Shown: piece after piece, positions 33,105-41,785 of the stretch
Numbering within the stretch: the first letter of the stretch is position 1
How the letters are laid out: each line of letters begins with the position of its first letter
Source: Alphaproteobacteria bacterium
GTDB taxonomy: Bacteria > Pseudomonadota > Alphaproteobacteria > UBA8366 > GCA-2717185
Reading direction: 5' to 3'
Assembly: GCA_012103325.1 (NCBI GenBank)
Contig: WLWY01000018.1
Coordinates: forward strand, 1 to 64,000
Length of the DNA stretch: 64,000 nt
The notes under the pieces: model-generated
Seen by the model: only the letters and a program-made list of their open reading frames with translations
Told to the model about the DNA's origin: nothing
Databases searched by the model: none
Program-made: the position numbers and the translations under genes

Positions 33105-34544
33105 GTGTTAGAGAAACGCGAATTTTACATCAACGGTCAGTGGGTCTCTCCTGCGGCTGCCAATGATTTTGACGTCATCAATCCCTCGAACGAAGAGCCC
33201 TGCGCGGTAATTTCGCTTGGCGGCGAGGCGGATACCGACGCGGCCGTTGCGGCGGCCCGGTCCGCCTTCGATGCGTGGAGCCAGACGTCGAAAGACGAGC
33301 GTTTAGCTCTGCTCGAAAAATTAGCGGAGATTTATGCCGCACGGTCGGATGAAATGGGCGAAACGATTTCGCTAGAAATGGGCGCACCGATCGCCATGGC
33401 GAAAACAGCGCAAGCCGGGTCCGGCATCGGCCATATCAAAAGTTTTATCCGCGCCTTTAAGGCATTCGAACTCGATCGGGAATTGGGTTCGCACGCGCCA
33501 AACGACCGTATACTCCTAGAGCCAGTCGGTGTTTGCGGCCTGATCACCCCGTGGAACTGGCCAATGAATCAGGTAACGCTAAAAGTTATTCCGGCTCTCG
33601 CAGCCGGCTGCACGATGGTGCTGAAGCCTTCTGAAATCGCCCCTTTATCATCTCTGCTGTTCGCGGAATTCATGGACGAAGCGGGCTTCCCCGCGGGGGT
33701 CTTCAATCTGGTCAACGGCGATGGCGCCGGTGTAGGGACGCAGTTGTCCGGTCATCCGGACGTCGACATGATTTCCTTCACCGGATCGACGCGCGCCGGC
33801 ACCGCGATCACTAAGAATGCCGCCGATACGGTCAAACGCGTCAGCCTGGAACTTGGCGGCAAAGGCGCGAACCTGGTCTTCGCCGATGCAGATGACAAAG
33901 CCGTGACGCGGGGCGCGCGTCATTGCTTCAATAACTCCGGCCAATCCTGCAATGCGCCGACTCGTATGCTGGTGGAACGTTCGATATACGACCAGGCAGT
34001 TGAATCCGCCGCGCAAGCCGCAGAGCAGACCGCGGTCGATATCGCTTCCAGAGATGGCCGCCATATCGGGCCCGTCGTCTCGGAAGTCCAGTTCAACAAG
34101 ATCCAGGGCTTGATCGAAAAGGGTATGTCGGAAGGTGCGCGTCTTGTGGCCGGCGGGCCGGGCCGCCCGGAAGGCATGAACCGCGGCTACTTCGTCCGCC
34201 CGACGGTCTTCGCCGACGTCAATAATGACATGACGATCGCGCAGGAAGAGATTTTTGGACCGGTTTTGTCGATCATCCCCTTCGATGACGAAGAGGACGC
34301 CATCAAAATCGCCAACGATACGCCCTATGGACTAACGGACTACGTCCAGACCCAGGACGGTGCCAAAGCCAATCGGGTTGCGCGGCGTTTGCGGGCCGGC
34401 ATGGTCGAGATGAATGGCCAATCGCGCGGTGCCGGTGCGCCGTTTGGCGGCTATAAGCAGTCCGGCAACGGGCGCGAAGGTGGCGTCTGGGGCTTGGAAG
34501 ATTTCCTGGAAGTCAAATCGGTGAGCGGCTGGACCGCCGAATAA
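33105..34544 (+). CDS. Aldehyde dehydrogenase family protein
   Basis: NAD(P)-dependent aldehyde dehydrogenase of 479 residues. It has LITPWNWPMNQVTLKVIPAL with the conserved Asn, the LELGGKGANLVF region with the general-base Glu, and the catalytic Cys in NNSGQSCNAPTRMLV. The EEIFGPVLSIIPFD and GAPFGGYKQSGNGRE segments complete the fold. It starts at GTG 33105, with GGGAG 7-8 nt upstream. VOC and enoyl-CoA hydratase genes follow in the same direction, suggesting a small catabolic unit for an aldehyde or acyl intermediate, though the substrate is unknown. Confidence 0.92.
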   Translation: MLEKREFYINGQWVSPAAANDFDVINPSNEEPCAVISLGGEADTDAAVAAARSAFDAWSQTSKDERLALLEKLAEIYAARSDEMGETISLEMGAPIAMAKTAQAGSGIGHIKSFIRAFKAFELDRELGSHAPNDRILLEPVGVCGLITPWNWPMNQVTLKVIPALAAGCTMVLKPSEIAPLSSLLFAEFMDEAGFPAGVFNLVNGDGAGVGTQLSGHPDVDMISFTGSTRAGTAITKNAADTVKRVSLELGGKGANLVFADADDKAVTRGARHCFNNSGQSCNAPTRMLVERSIYDQAVESAAQAAEQTAVDIASRDGRHIGPVVSEVQFNKIQGLIEKGMSEGARLVAGGPGRPEGMNRGYFVRPTVFADVNNDMTIAQEEIFGPVLSIIPFDDEEDAIKIANDTPYGLTDYVQTQDGAKANRVARRLRAGMVEMNGQSRGAGAPFGGYKQSGNGREGGVWGLEDFLEVKSVSGWTAE

Positions 34545-34570
34545 GCAACGCGACCAAACGGGAGGATGAC

Positions 34571-35026
34571 ATGATCGACATCAATGGGATGGCGCATGTC
34601 ATCCTGACCGTGAGTCAATTTGACAAAGCCAAGGCGTTCTATTCCCGCCTGATGCCGGCTCTGGGTCTCGAAAACGTCTTCGACGGCAGCAACATGTGCT
34701 ACTTCGTCGGCGGACGCACAGCACTGGGCATCCAGCCCTGCGACCCGGACCATGCGGACGAACGCTTCGTCCAAGGGCGTGTCGGATTGCATCATATCTG
34801 CTTCCGGGCCCGCTCGCGCGAGGATGTCGATAAGGTCGGCGACCTCCTCAAACAAATGGATGCGCATGTTGTCAAAACGCCGCAGGACGGTGCCTGGGCA
34901 CCGGGTTACTATTACGTGTTATTCGAGGATCCCGACGGCATTCGGGTCGAGGTGAATTTCGTCCCAGGCCAAGGCGTCCTGGCGGAAGACCAGAGTTTCA
35001 ATCCGTCGGGCGATTTCAAGAAGTAG
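34571..35026 (+). CDS. VOC-fold (glyoxalase/extradiol-like) protein
   Basis: 151-residue vicinal-oxygen-chelate protein. The metal-binding positions of the fold are visible as His near residue 9 (MAHVILTV), LHHICFRARS in the middle and the DPDGIRVEVNF Glu near the end. It could be a lyase, an isomerase or a resistance-type protein; sequence alone does not decide. GGAGG lies 5 nt before the ATG. It lies between the ALDH and enoyl-CoA hydratase genes in the same unit. Confidence 0.85.
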   Translation: MIDINGMAHVILTVSQFDKAKAFYSRLMPALGLENVFDGSNMCYFVGGRTALGIQPCDPDHADERFVQGRVGLHHICFRARSREDVDKVGDLLKQMDAHVVKTPQDGAWAPGYYYVLFEDPDGIRVEVNFVPGQGVLAEDQSFNPSGDFKK

Positions 35027-35060
35027 ACTTAAACCTGCGGACGATCGAGGGAGGAAAGCG

Positions 35061-35822
35061 ATGGATTTGACGGTGGTGGAGTACGAGAAGAAGGGCGCCA
35101 TCGCGTATGTCACCCTCAACCGGCCGGACAAGCTCAACGCCATGAACGAGGCGATGCACCAAGAGCTCGGCCGCGTCTGGCAGGACTTTCAACATGACCC
35201 GGCCTTGCGCGTGGCGATCCTTGCCGGCAGCGGCCGCTGCTTCAGTGCCGGCGCGGACCTTTCCGGCGGCGCGCCGACAGAGTACCGCTACACCGGCGAT
35301 TTTCCCGATATCTCGCGCACGCGCAGCGTCTACAAACCCATCGTCGCCGCGCTGCACAGCCATGTCGTCGGTTATGGCATGTGGATCGCCATGGATGCGG
35401 ACATTCGGGTAGCCACGGCGGACACCTCATTCTGGCTGCCGGAACCGCAATGGGGGATCGCCACCATTCCCGCCGCCTGGTTTCCGAAGATGATGCCCTG
35501 GGCGATCGCGTCGGAACTGCTACTTCTGGCCGACAGAGTCGGTGCGGAGCGGGCGCGGGAGGTTGGGCTCATCAACAAGATCGTCCCCGACGACCAGTTG
35601 CTCGCGGAAGCGGAGAAGATCGCGAACCGCCTTGCCGAACTAAGCCCGGAGGCGGTGCAAGGCATGAAGGAGCTTATGGTCCGCGGCACCAATATGGACT
35701 ACACGGCCGTCGATCAGCTGACGGAATTCGTCCAGAACCGGGTCATGAATTCCGAAGACCGCAAGGAAGGCGGCCGCGCCTTTACGGAAAAACGTGCCGC
35801 GCAATGGCCGGGCGCGCAGTGA
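35061..35822 (+). CDS. Enoyl-CoA hydratase/isomerase family protein
   Basis: 253-residue crotonase-fold protein. The N-terminal strand block VTLNRPDKLNAMN and the oxyanion-hole block CFSAGADLSGG are standard. The second block reads VVGYGMWIAMDADIRVATAD, so the usual first catalytic Glu position is hydrophobic, while a Glu is retained in LPEPQWGI. That pattern fits a hydratase-like or isomerase-like member with altered chemistry and not a textbook hydratase. GGAGG is 6 nt upstream of the ATG. It ends the ALDH-VOC-ECH unit. Confidence 0.87.
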   Translation: MDLTVVEYEKKGAIAYVTLNRPDKLNAMNEAMHQELGRVWQDFQHDPALRVAILAGSGRCFSAGADLSGGAPTEYRYTGDFPDISRTRSVYKPIVAALHSHVVGYGMWIAMDADIRVATADTSFWLPEPQWGIATIPAAWFPKMMPWAIASELLLLADRVGAERAREVGLINKIVPDDQLLAEAEKIANRLAELSPEAVQGMKELMVRGTNMDYTAVDQLTEFVQNRVMNSEDRKEGGRAFTEKRAAQWPGAQ

Positions 35823-35840
35823 CTTGGCCGTTAACGCATC

Positions 35841-35902
35841 AGTGTGATGATTCTGAAGTTCGCCGCATTGAATGCGGCGAAATTTGGGATCTGAATCACA
35901 CT
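35841..35902. repeat. Two-stem palindromic element C
   Basis: The outer arms AGTGTGAT (35841-35848, followed by GATTC) and ATCACACT (35895-35902, preceded by GA) form an 8-bp inverted repeat; the left arm carries a 2-nt insertion. The inner stem TTCGCCGCAT (35859-35868) pairs perfectly with ATGCGGCGAA (35872-35881), loop TGA. It sits between convergent enoyl-CoA hydratase and kynA genes. Confidence 0.82.
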
Positions 35903-35915
35903 ATATTCAAATAAT

Positions 35916-35970
35916 TAGTGTGCTGATTCACGCGAAATTCAATCCTTTGAATTTCACGATCAGGACACTA
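35916..35970. repeat. Two-stem palindromic element D
   Basis: The outer arms TAGTGTGCTGAT (35916-35927) and ATCAGGACACTA (35959-35970) pair at 11 of 12 positions. The inner stem GAAATTCAA (35934-35942) pairs perfectly with TTGAATTTC (35947-35955), loop TCCT. It directly abuts the kynA stop codon (35971-35973). It shares the GATTC core with elements A-C. Confidence 0.82.
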
Positions 35971-37224
35971 TCAGCCCGGCGAATGATTTTCGTGAACGAA
36001 TCCGAAGGCGCGCAGCTGGCGCGGTGTATAGATGCTAGCCGCTTCCTCGCGGCTGAGCATGAAGGAGCGTGCGTCCCAAATCTCCGGAAACGCTCTCTTA
36101 CGCAGGGTTTCCCGCAAATATAGTAGTCCGGAGTCCGCGGACCCGAGCGTGGATATCCTGCCGCCACCGAGAACCCGCGCCACCATCGCGATATGCCGGT
36201 CGCGCCAGTTGGCGAACGCCTGGTCGAGTTCCAGCAAGGCCTCGACCAGCGAGGCCGGCCACGCTAGGAGCGGCTGGCTTGCGAACTGCACCAGGAATAC
36301 GATCGCGCGACGGTGCGGTGCGCCGAGGAAAAAACCAACCTTCTGCCCGGCTTCGCGGCCCATGCGCTTGATCTCCGCGGGCGACACGCCTTGCAGATCG
36401 CGCAGGACGCTTGAATCCGCGATATAGGCAGCCATATAGGCCTGCCGATACCGTTCCGCGAAATCGTCGCCGTACCTTGCATTGGGCCGGGCGCTGCGCG
36501 GCGCCGGGAACGTCGTGCGTTCGAGCCATTCAATGGCTTTTTCGCGCAATGTGCCGTTTTTGCGAATATCGATCAGGCGCCGTTGCAGGGCGTCCCGCGT
36601 CGCGTCCATCCCTTTGAAACCGCGGGAGTCCAGTCGCTCCCGCTTCGGGTCCCACCTTTCGTTCCACTGCGCTTGATATTGCGCCAGCGAATCATATTCC
36701 CGCTGGCTGGGGGTGGGACCACTCGTTTTCGCCCGTTTCGCCTTTGCCGCCCGTTTCATAAGCGTTTCATCCAGGGTGCGTTTGCGTTTGCCGTAATCCA
36801 GAAGCCCGCCGTCGAGAAGCCCCATCAGCCACTCGACTTCGCGAAACCGGAAGGATTGCGTGCCGCTGGCGCCGAACAGGTGCTTTCTGAAATTATAAAA
36901 GCTCGTGGTATCGAGCGTTTCAAGCAGCGGCAGATGCTGGTTGATCAGATCGAGAATTGCTGCCGCCCGCCGTACATGTCCTTCGATGACGGGCACGTCG
37001 GACTCGGGCACATAGGGCTGGGAGAGCAAAAGGCGCGCGTACTCCAACTCGCTCAGGATTTGCGCGAACCAGATTTCGAAGGCCTGGTGGGTCCGGATGA
37101 AAAACTGCTCGTCCGGATCGACCCGCAACGGGTCGTCATGTGTCTCCCGGGGTCGGACCTCCGGCAGCTGATGCGGCAGAATGTAACGCTCATAATTCAT
37201 TGGCTGTTTGCCGTTGGTCGCCAT
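35971..37224 (-). CDS. kynA: Tryptophan 2,3-dioxygenase (long form)
   Basis: Haem enzyme that opens the indole ring of tryptophan to N-formylkynurenine. The distal-side segment FIRTHQAFEIWFAQIL carries His46, the substrate-base His of the family. The proximal haem-ligand region RDRHIAMVARVLGGGRISTL with GSADSGLLYLRETL matches the RH..MV...G..GTGG-type site. At 417 residues it is longer than the usual bacterial form (about 280) and nearer the eukaryotic size. ATG 37224 is favoured over GTG 37233 because GAGG lies 8 nt before the ATG. It is the last gene of the kynurenine operon. Confidence 0.9.
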   Translation of the reverse strand: MATNGKQPMNYERYILPHQLPEVRPRETHDDPLRVDPDEQFFIRTHQAFEIWFAQILSELEYARLLLSQPYVPESDVPVIEGHVRRAAAILDLINQHLPLLETLDTTSFYNFRKHLFGASGTQSFRFREVEWLMGLLDGGLLDYGKRKRTLDETLMKRAAKAKRAKTSGPTPSQREYDSLAQYQAQWNERWDPKRERLDSRGFKGMDATRDALQRRLIDIRKNGTLREKAIEWLERTTFPAPRSARPNARYGDDFAERYRQAYMAAYIADSSVLRDLQGVSPAEIKRMGREAGQKVGFFLGAPHRRAIVFLVQFASQPLLAWPASLVEALLELDQAFANWRDRHIAMVARVLGGGRISTLGSADSGLLYLRETLRKRAFPEIWDARSFMLSREEAASIYTPRQLRAFGFVHENHSPG

Positions 37225-37245
37225 CTGGCTCACCTCGTATCTCGA

Positions 37246-38589
37246 TTACATCATTTTCTCGATGAGGATTGCGGCCCGGTCGAAATCCACTTCATCAAGC
37301 GACCCCGCGGATTCAGTAAGTTCGTCCAGGATCGCCGCTTGCAGTTTGCCGCGCCTATATGCCTCGGCATAAGGCAGCAGGTGAAACATGACCATGGAGT
37401 AGCGCGGTATAAACCTGTCCGGATATCGTTCTTCAAGCTTCCAGGACAGCTCCTTCTTGAGCAGGAACTTCGGGTCCCGGACGGTGTCTCGCATCTCGAT
37501 ATAGTTCTCAAGCGCCATATCGGCGATGGCGTCGGCATCCGGCTTGCGGCCTTCCTCGAATACGGCAAAGACCGCGTTCCAGTCGGTGCCGAAACGTGCA
37601 ATGCAGCCATCCAGGGCCACGTAATCCTCGAAACCGGCATTCATGCCCTGGCCGTGAAACGGCACGATCGCGTGCGCGGCGTCGCCCATCACCACCGCCT
37701 TGCCCTCATGATGCCAGGGAAAGCAGCGGACAGTGCCGAGCATCCCCGTCGGGTTCGCAAAGAAGCTGCTGGTCAGGTCTGCAATCAGCGGTGCAGCATC
37801 GGGAAAGTGCCGGTTGAAAAAGGCTTCCACCTCCGTATCGGTTTGCAGCGCAGCAAAGCTTTCTTTGCCTTCGTGAGACAGGAACAAGGTCGCAGTGAAG
37901 CTGCCATTCGGGTTCGGCAGGGCGATCAGCATGAACCCGCCGCGTGGCCAGATATGCAGCGCATTCTCTTCCATCCGAAAACCGCCATTGGTCCCGGGCG
38001 GTATGGTCAACTCCTTGTAGCCGTGGCCGAGGATGTCCTCATCTTGCGCACCGTTGGTTGCTGTGACGACCGCTTCGCGGACGGCCGATCCACCGCCATC
38101 GGCGCCGATCACGACACCACAGGGGACGTCCCTGCGCCCGCCGTCACCCTCGTCGACAAGCGTAAGGGTGCCAGCCCGGAGATTTATGCTCTCACAGCGC
38201 CAGCCAAAACGGATCGTAGCCCCTTCGGCTTCGGCGGCATTCATAAGGGTCTTGTTCAACTCCGCGCGCGAGACGGAGTAGATAACCTCCTCCGGCTTGT
38301 TGCCGTAAGGCAGCAGGTCCAGGTCGCCACCCTCATGGTGGATCATGCGGCCGCGCATAGGGATCAAATGACGCTGCACCTCGTCCATCAGTCCGACTCG
38401 TTCCAGGGCGTCGATGCCGCGGTTGGCAAGCGCGAGGTTGATCGAGCGCCCCGCGGAAATCTCCTTTCGCCGCATATCGGGCCGACGCTCATAGACGGTA
38501 ACCTCGAAACCGCGCCGGGCCAGATAAAGGCTCATCAGGGCGCCGACCGGTCCGGCGCCGACGACTGTTATGGCGCTGCCGGCGGTCAT
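37246..38589 (-). CDS. kmo: Kynurenine 3-monooxygenase
   Basis: FAD-dependent hydroxylase converting L-kynurenine to 3-hydroxykynurenine. The dinucleotide fold VVGAGPVGALMSLYLARRGF, a KEISAGRSINLALANRG block and the FAD-binding GDAAHAIVPFHGQGMNAGFE are all family-typical. Length 447 matches. A hydrophobic C-terminal stretch (MVMFHLLPYAEAYRRGKLQA) is the usual membrane-facing end. The start overlaps the kynU stop (ATGA); kynA follows with a 21-nt gap. Confidence 0.95.
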   Translation of the reverse strand: MTAGSAITVVGAGPVGALMSLYLARRGFEVTVYERRPDMRRKEISAGRSINLALANRGIDALERVGLMDEVQRHLIPMRGRMIHHEGGDLDLLPYGNKPEEVIYSVSRAELNKTLMNAAEAEGATIRFGWRCESINLRAGTLTLVDEGDGGRRDVPCGVVIGADGGGSAVREAVVTATNGAQDEDILGHGYKELTIPPGTNGGFRMEENALHIWPRGGFMLIALPNPNGSFTATLFLSHEGKESFAALQTDTEVEAFFNRHFPDAAPLIADLTSSFFANPTGMLGTVRCFPWHHEGKAVVMGDAAHAIVPFHGQGMNAGFEDYVALDGCIARFGTDWNAVFAVFEEGRKPDADAIADMALENYIEMRDTVRDPKFLLKKELSWKLEERYPDRFIPRYSMVMFHLLPYAEAYRRGKLQAAILDELTESAGSLDEVDFDRAAILIEKMM

Positions 38590-39899
38590 GAATCACTGCC
38601 AGAGCGGTCCTTTAGGAGCGCCTTCAAAATTTCGACGAAGCGGTAACAATCTTCGAAACAGTTATAGAGGGGGACCGGTGCGACCCGGATCACGTCGGGT
38701 TCGCGCCAGTCGCCGGTCACGCCGGCCTTCTCAAGACGCCCAAAAATGTCCTTGCCGCTTTCGCCGACCAGTCTGAGGGAGAGCTGGCAGCCCCGTCGAT
38801 CCGGATCGCGCGGCGTGATCACCACAACCGTTTCACCCAACTCCTCGCGCAGCAGCCATTCCAGATAACCAGTCAGGCGAAGCGATTTCTCGCGCAGCGG
38901 CGCCATGTGTCCGGCATCGGCAAACACGTCGAGAGAGGCGCGAATGGCGGCGAGCGACAGGATCGGCGGGTTGGAGAGCTGCCAGCCCTCGGCCCCCGGA
39001 ATGGGCTCGAACCGCGGTCCCATCTTGAACCGGGTGGCCTTGTCGTGCCCCCACCAGCCGCTGAAGCGGGGCAGTGCGGCATCGTTGTCATGACGGGCGT
39101 GCACGAAGCAGCCGCCTACCGAGCCCGGCCCGGCGTTCAGATATTTGTACGTACACCAGACGGCAAAATCCGCCCCCCAGTCGTGCAGCTGAAGCGGAAC
39201 ATTACCGACGGCATGGGCGAGATCGAATCCGACCACGCAGCCCTTTTCGTGACCAAGCCGTGTGATCTCAGCCATATCGAAGACCTGGCCAGTGTAATAC
39301 TGCACCCCCGGCAGCATGATGAGGGCGATGGACTCCCCTTCCCGCTCGATGAGGTCGCGGACATCTTCGTCGTGGATCAGCTCTTCGCCATCGCGCGGCC
39401 TCAACAAACACATCGCCTGCGCCGGGTCGTAGCAGTGAAACTTGATCTGGGATTCCACTGCGTAGTGATCGGAGGGAAAAGCATGGTCCTCGATCAGGAT
39501 TTTGTATCGATCGTTCGTTGGCCGATAGAAGCTGACCATCATTAAATGCAGGTTGGCCGTCAGCGAATTCATCGTGACGACTTCCGTCGCCTCGCCACCG
39601 ACCAGCGCCGCCATGTTCCGGGCCAGCAATTCATGGTAGGGCAGCCACGGAAACGGGCCTTCGAAATGACCTTTGACCCCAAGACGTTGCCAGCTTTCCA
39701 GCTCGGTGGTGACATAATCGGCAGCGGACCGCGGCTGCAGCCCAAGGGAATTGCCGCAAAGATAGATCTCGTCCTCACCGTTTTCCATCTTCGGGATATG
39801 GAACCGGTCCCGGAACCGAGCGAGAGGGTCCCGCTGGTCCAATTGCCGAGCGAAGTCCAGGCCTTTCCGATAGCGAGTAGCTTCAGCTTCTGCGTTCAT
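38586..39899 (-). CDS. kynU: Kynureninase
   Basis: PLP-dependent hydrolase that splits 3-hydroxykynurenine to 3-hydroxyanthranilate and alanine. The 437-residue protein has the N-terminal YLCGNSLGLQP block, VGFDLAHAVGN (Asp binding PLP), the PLP lysine in CTYKYLNAGPGSVGG and the RFSGWWGHDKATRFKM segment. The start overlaps the cyclase stop and the stop overlaps the kmo start, so the three are translationally linked. Confidence 0.96.
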   Translation of the reverse strand: MNAEAEATRYRKGLDFARQLDQRDPLARFRDRFHIPKMENGEDEIYLCGNSLGLQPRSAADYVTTELESWQRLGVKGHFEGPFPWLPYHELLARNMAALVGGEATEVVTMNSLTANLHLMMVSFYRPTNDRYKILIEDHAFPSDHYAVESQIKFHCYDPAQAMCLLRPRDGEELIHDEDVRDLIEREGESIALIMLPGVQYYTGQVFDMAEITRLGHEKGCVVGFDLAHAVGNVPLQLHDWGADFAVWCTYKYLNAGPGSVGGCFVHARHDNDAALPRFSGWWGHDKATRFKMGPRFEPIPGAEGWQLSNPPILSLAAIRASLDVFADAGHMAPLREKSLRLTGYLEWLLREELGETVVVITPRDPDRRGCQLSLRLVGESGKDIFGRLEKAGVTGDWREPDVIRVAPVPLYNCFEDCYRFVEILKALLKDRSGSDS

Positions 39900-40729
39900 G
39901 TCAAGGCGTAGAGCACAGGCCGGCAGGGCGCCGCATCGGTATGGAATGCGGGTACCTGCAGATTCAACAAATAAAGTCCATCGCCGATGTCATCATCGAT
40001 GAACGCCATCTCGGTAACCGTTCTGTCCTGCCGCATCTCCTCTGTGGCATCCCGTGTGCCTTTCGGGACGTTCCAGAAGATGTGGTGATTGGTGAGCATT
40101 CCCTCATCGCGCATCCGGTCTATAGACGGGATGTCCGCTACGAGATGCCGGACGTTCCGTTCCACGAGATAGGTCATCGCATCCGCCGTGAAGAAAGGTG
40201 GGCTTTCACGTTCGCCATATACGGCGGTTTTCTTGAACGATCCGTTGGGCAGAGTTCGCACAACGAGCGCCGTCAATTCGTCCGCGCCGTAACCGGCAAG
40301 CGCTGCCGACAGGGCCGCACGGGTGATGACGACGTCCCTCGGCTCAACCGCCGGACGATAAGTCTCGCCAGCCTCCGCCGCTGAAACGGGAGTCACGCTG
40401 ATTACTACCGCTGGCATGAGGCTTTGCGGCAGCGATTCGAAGACCGCCTGCCCGGCGTGGACGATATGTCCCACCGATTCGGTGTGGGTTCCGTTGCAAT
40501 GCGGCACCATGGTGATCTCGGAGACGTTACAGCTGCCGCCCTGTCGCGTGTCGCCGGTGAAGCCGTCGCCGCGAAACGGTTGTGCGCGTGCTTCGGCGGC
40601 ACCGAAAAAGCGCGGCTGCGGGCCGTCGAACTGCAGCGGAATGGCCAGGTTTCTGGGGTTGCTCAAATCCACGCCGTAGGTCTTGCCGGCGATGACCGCA
40701 CGCAATTCGATCGCAGCCGCCGTCGTCAC
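39896..40729 (-). CDS. Cyclase-family kynurenine formamidase
   Basis: Predicted metal-dependent arylformamidase that releases formate from N-formylkynurenine. The cyclase/KynB metal site appears as HCNGTHTESVGH; VADIPSIDR and NHHIFWNVP are the next conserved blocks. Its position between the 3-hydroxyanthranilate dioxygenase and kynureninase genes supports the formamidase role, because nothing else in the operon fills that step. At 277 residues it is longer than classic KynB (about 210), so it is a different branch of the fold. It starts at GTG 40729, overlapping the upstream stop (GTGA). Confidence 0.85.
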   Translation of the reverse strand: MTTAAAIELRAVIAGKTYGVDLSNPRNLAIPLQFDGPQPRFFGAAEARAQPFRGDGFTGDTRQGGSCNVSEITMVPHCNGTHTESVGHIVHAGQAVFESLPQSLMPAVVISVTPVSAAEAGETYRPAVEPRDVVITRAALSAALAGYGADELTALVVRTLPNGSFKKTAVYGERESPPFFTADAMTYLVERNVRHLVADIPSIDRMRDEGMLTNHHIFWNVPKGTRDATEEMRQDRTVTEMAFIDDDIGDGLYLLNLQVPAFHTDAAPCRPVLYALT

Positions 40730-41250
40730 GTTCGCTCGCCCCGGCCCGGATTGACATGGCCGCATACGGCGCAGGTCCGAAGCTGCGGATCTGTATCGTA
40801 CTCTTCCAGGACATGGTTCACGCCCTGCTCCAGACCGGCGACCTGCACTTCGCGCCGATGCACAACGGTGTCGCAGGAGTCACAGAACCATTCAAAGCCA
40901 TCGATCGCTCCCGCTGCACGAGTCCGCTCCACGATCAACCCGATCGTATCCGCCGGACGTTGCGGCGAATGCAGGACATGCGGCGGCAGCAGGAAGATTT
41001 CGCCCTCGCGAATCGGGATATCGCGCCGCGTCCCGTCCTCGACCACCTTGAGCGTCATGTCGCCCTTGAGCTGGTAGAAGATCTCCTCCAGCGGGTCGTC
41101 ATGATAGTCTGGGCGGTCATTGGGTCCGCCGACCACGGTCACGATAAAATCGGTATCGGTCCAAATCGTCTTGGCCCCGACCGGCGGCTTCAAATCGTCG
41201 CGGTGCTCTTCGATCCACTTGGTAAGGTTGAGAGGGCTTTGCAGTGGCAT
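40726..41250 (-). CDS. 3-hydroxyanthranilate 3,4-dioxygenase
   Basis: Cupin-type Fe(II) enzyme that opens 3-hydroxyanthranilate to 2-amino-3-carboxymuconate semialdehyde, precursor of quinolinate or of further breakdown. The metal ligands are in YHDDPLEEIFYQLKGDM (His and Glu) and LPPHVLHSPQRP (His). The C-terminal zinc site is CDSC plus CAVCG, as in bacterial HAAO. ATG 41250 is chosen because GGGAG is 7 nt upstream; an earlier in-frame codon would add 10 residues. It heads the operon HAAO-formamidase-kynU-kmo-kynA. Confidence 0.95.
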   Translation of the reverse strand: MPLQSPLNLTKWIEEHRDDLKPPVGAKTIWTDTDFIVTVVGGPNDRPDYHDDPLEEIFYQLKGDMTLKVVEDGTRRDIPIREGEIFLLPPHVLHSPQRPADTIGLIVERTRAAGAIDGFEWFCDSCDTVVHRREVQVAGLEQGVNHVLEEYDTDPQLRTCAVCGHVNPGRGERT

Positions 41251-41335
41251 TCGTCTGCTCCCTTCGAAGAACCGGGTCACTCGGATTGTATGAGGGGCCG
41301 GTTGGAGTGTCTATGCGATACCGGCACCCCGACAA

Positions 41336-41785
41336 CTAGGATACCGGACTATGGGAATATTCCATCCAGTAATGCGTGTTCTCGTGCATGCCGGTCGTAC
41401 GGAAACCGAGACGCTCGTATAGCGCTTTGGCCCGGTTGGCGGTCAGCACGCGAAGCCGCAGCGGCAGACCGGAAGCTCGCGCCTCGTCGATCAATGCCTG
41501 GATCAACTCGCTCCCAGTTCCCCGGTTGCGATATGTCGAAGCAATCTGTATCTCGCGCAGCCAAAGGTGGTTCGGCTCGCGGCTGGTCCAAATCGCGCCG
41601 ATTCTCTTACCGTCTCGCTCAATGATCCGATAATTTTGGGCCTGCCATTTTTCTTCAAAATGAGCCGCCTGGAAATCGTCGTCCCAGGCGCCGAATTGCT
41701 CGAGAACAACCGCTCGATAGGCGTCCCGTTGGAGGTCCACCAAAAACGGCTTGTCCTTGTCGGTTGCGGGGCGAAGATCGATCAT
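41336..41785 (-). CDS. GNAT-family N-acetyltransferase
   Basis: 149-residue acetyltransferase. The acetyl-CoA-binding loop reads IASTYRNRGTGSELIQALID, matching the Q/R-x-x-G-x-G/A pattern, and LYERLGFRTTGMHENTHYWM is the usual final strand. The start overlaps the stop of the second GNAT (ATGA). The acceptor substrate is unknown. It lies 85 nt upstream of the kynurenine operon on the same strand, but a functional link is not shown. Confidence 0.85.
   Translation of the reverse strand: MIDLRPATDKDKPFLVDLQRDAYRAVVLEQFGAWDDDFQAAHFEEKWQAQNYRIIERDGKRIGAIWTSREPNHLWLREIQIASTYRNRGTGSELIQALIDEARASGLPLRLRVLTANRAKALYERLGFRTTGMHENTHYWMEYSHSPVS

Noticed and set aside
36583..38646. 687-codon plus-strand frame opposite kynA and kmo
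   Set aside because: Antisense shadow of two genes with strong motifs; long antisense frames are expected at this GC content.
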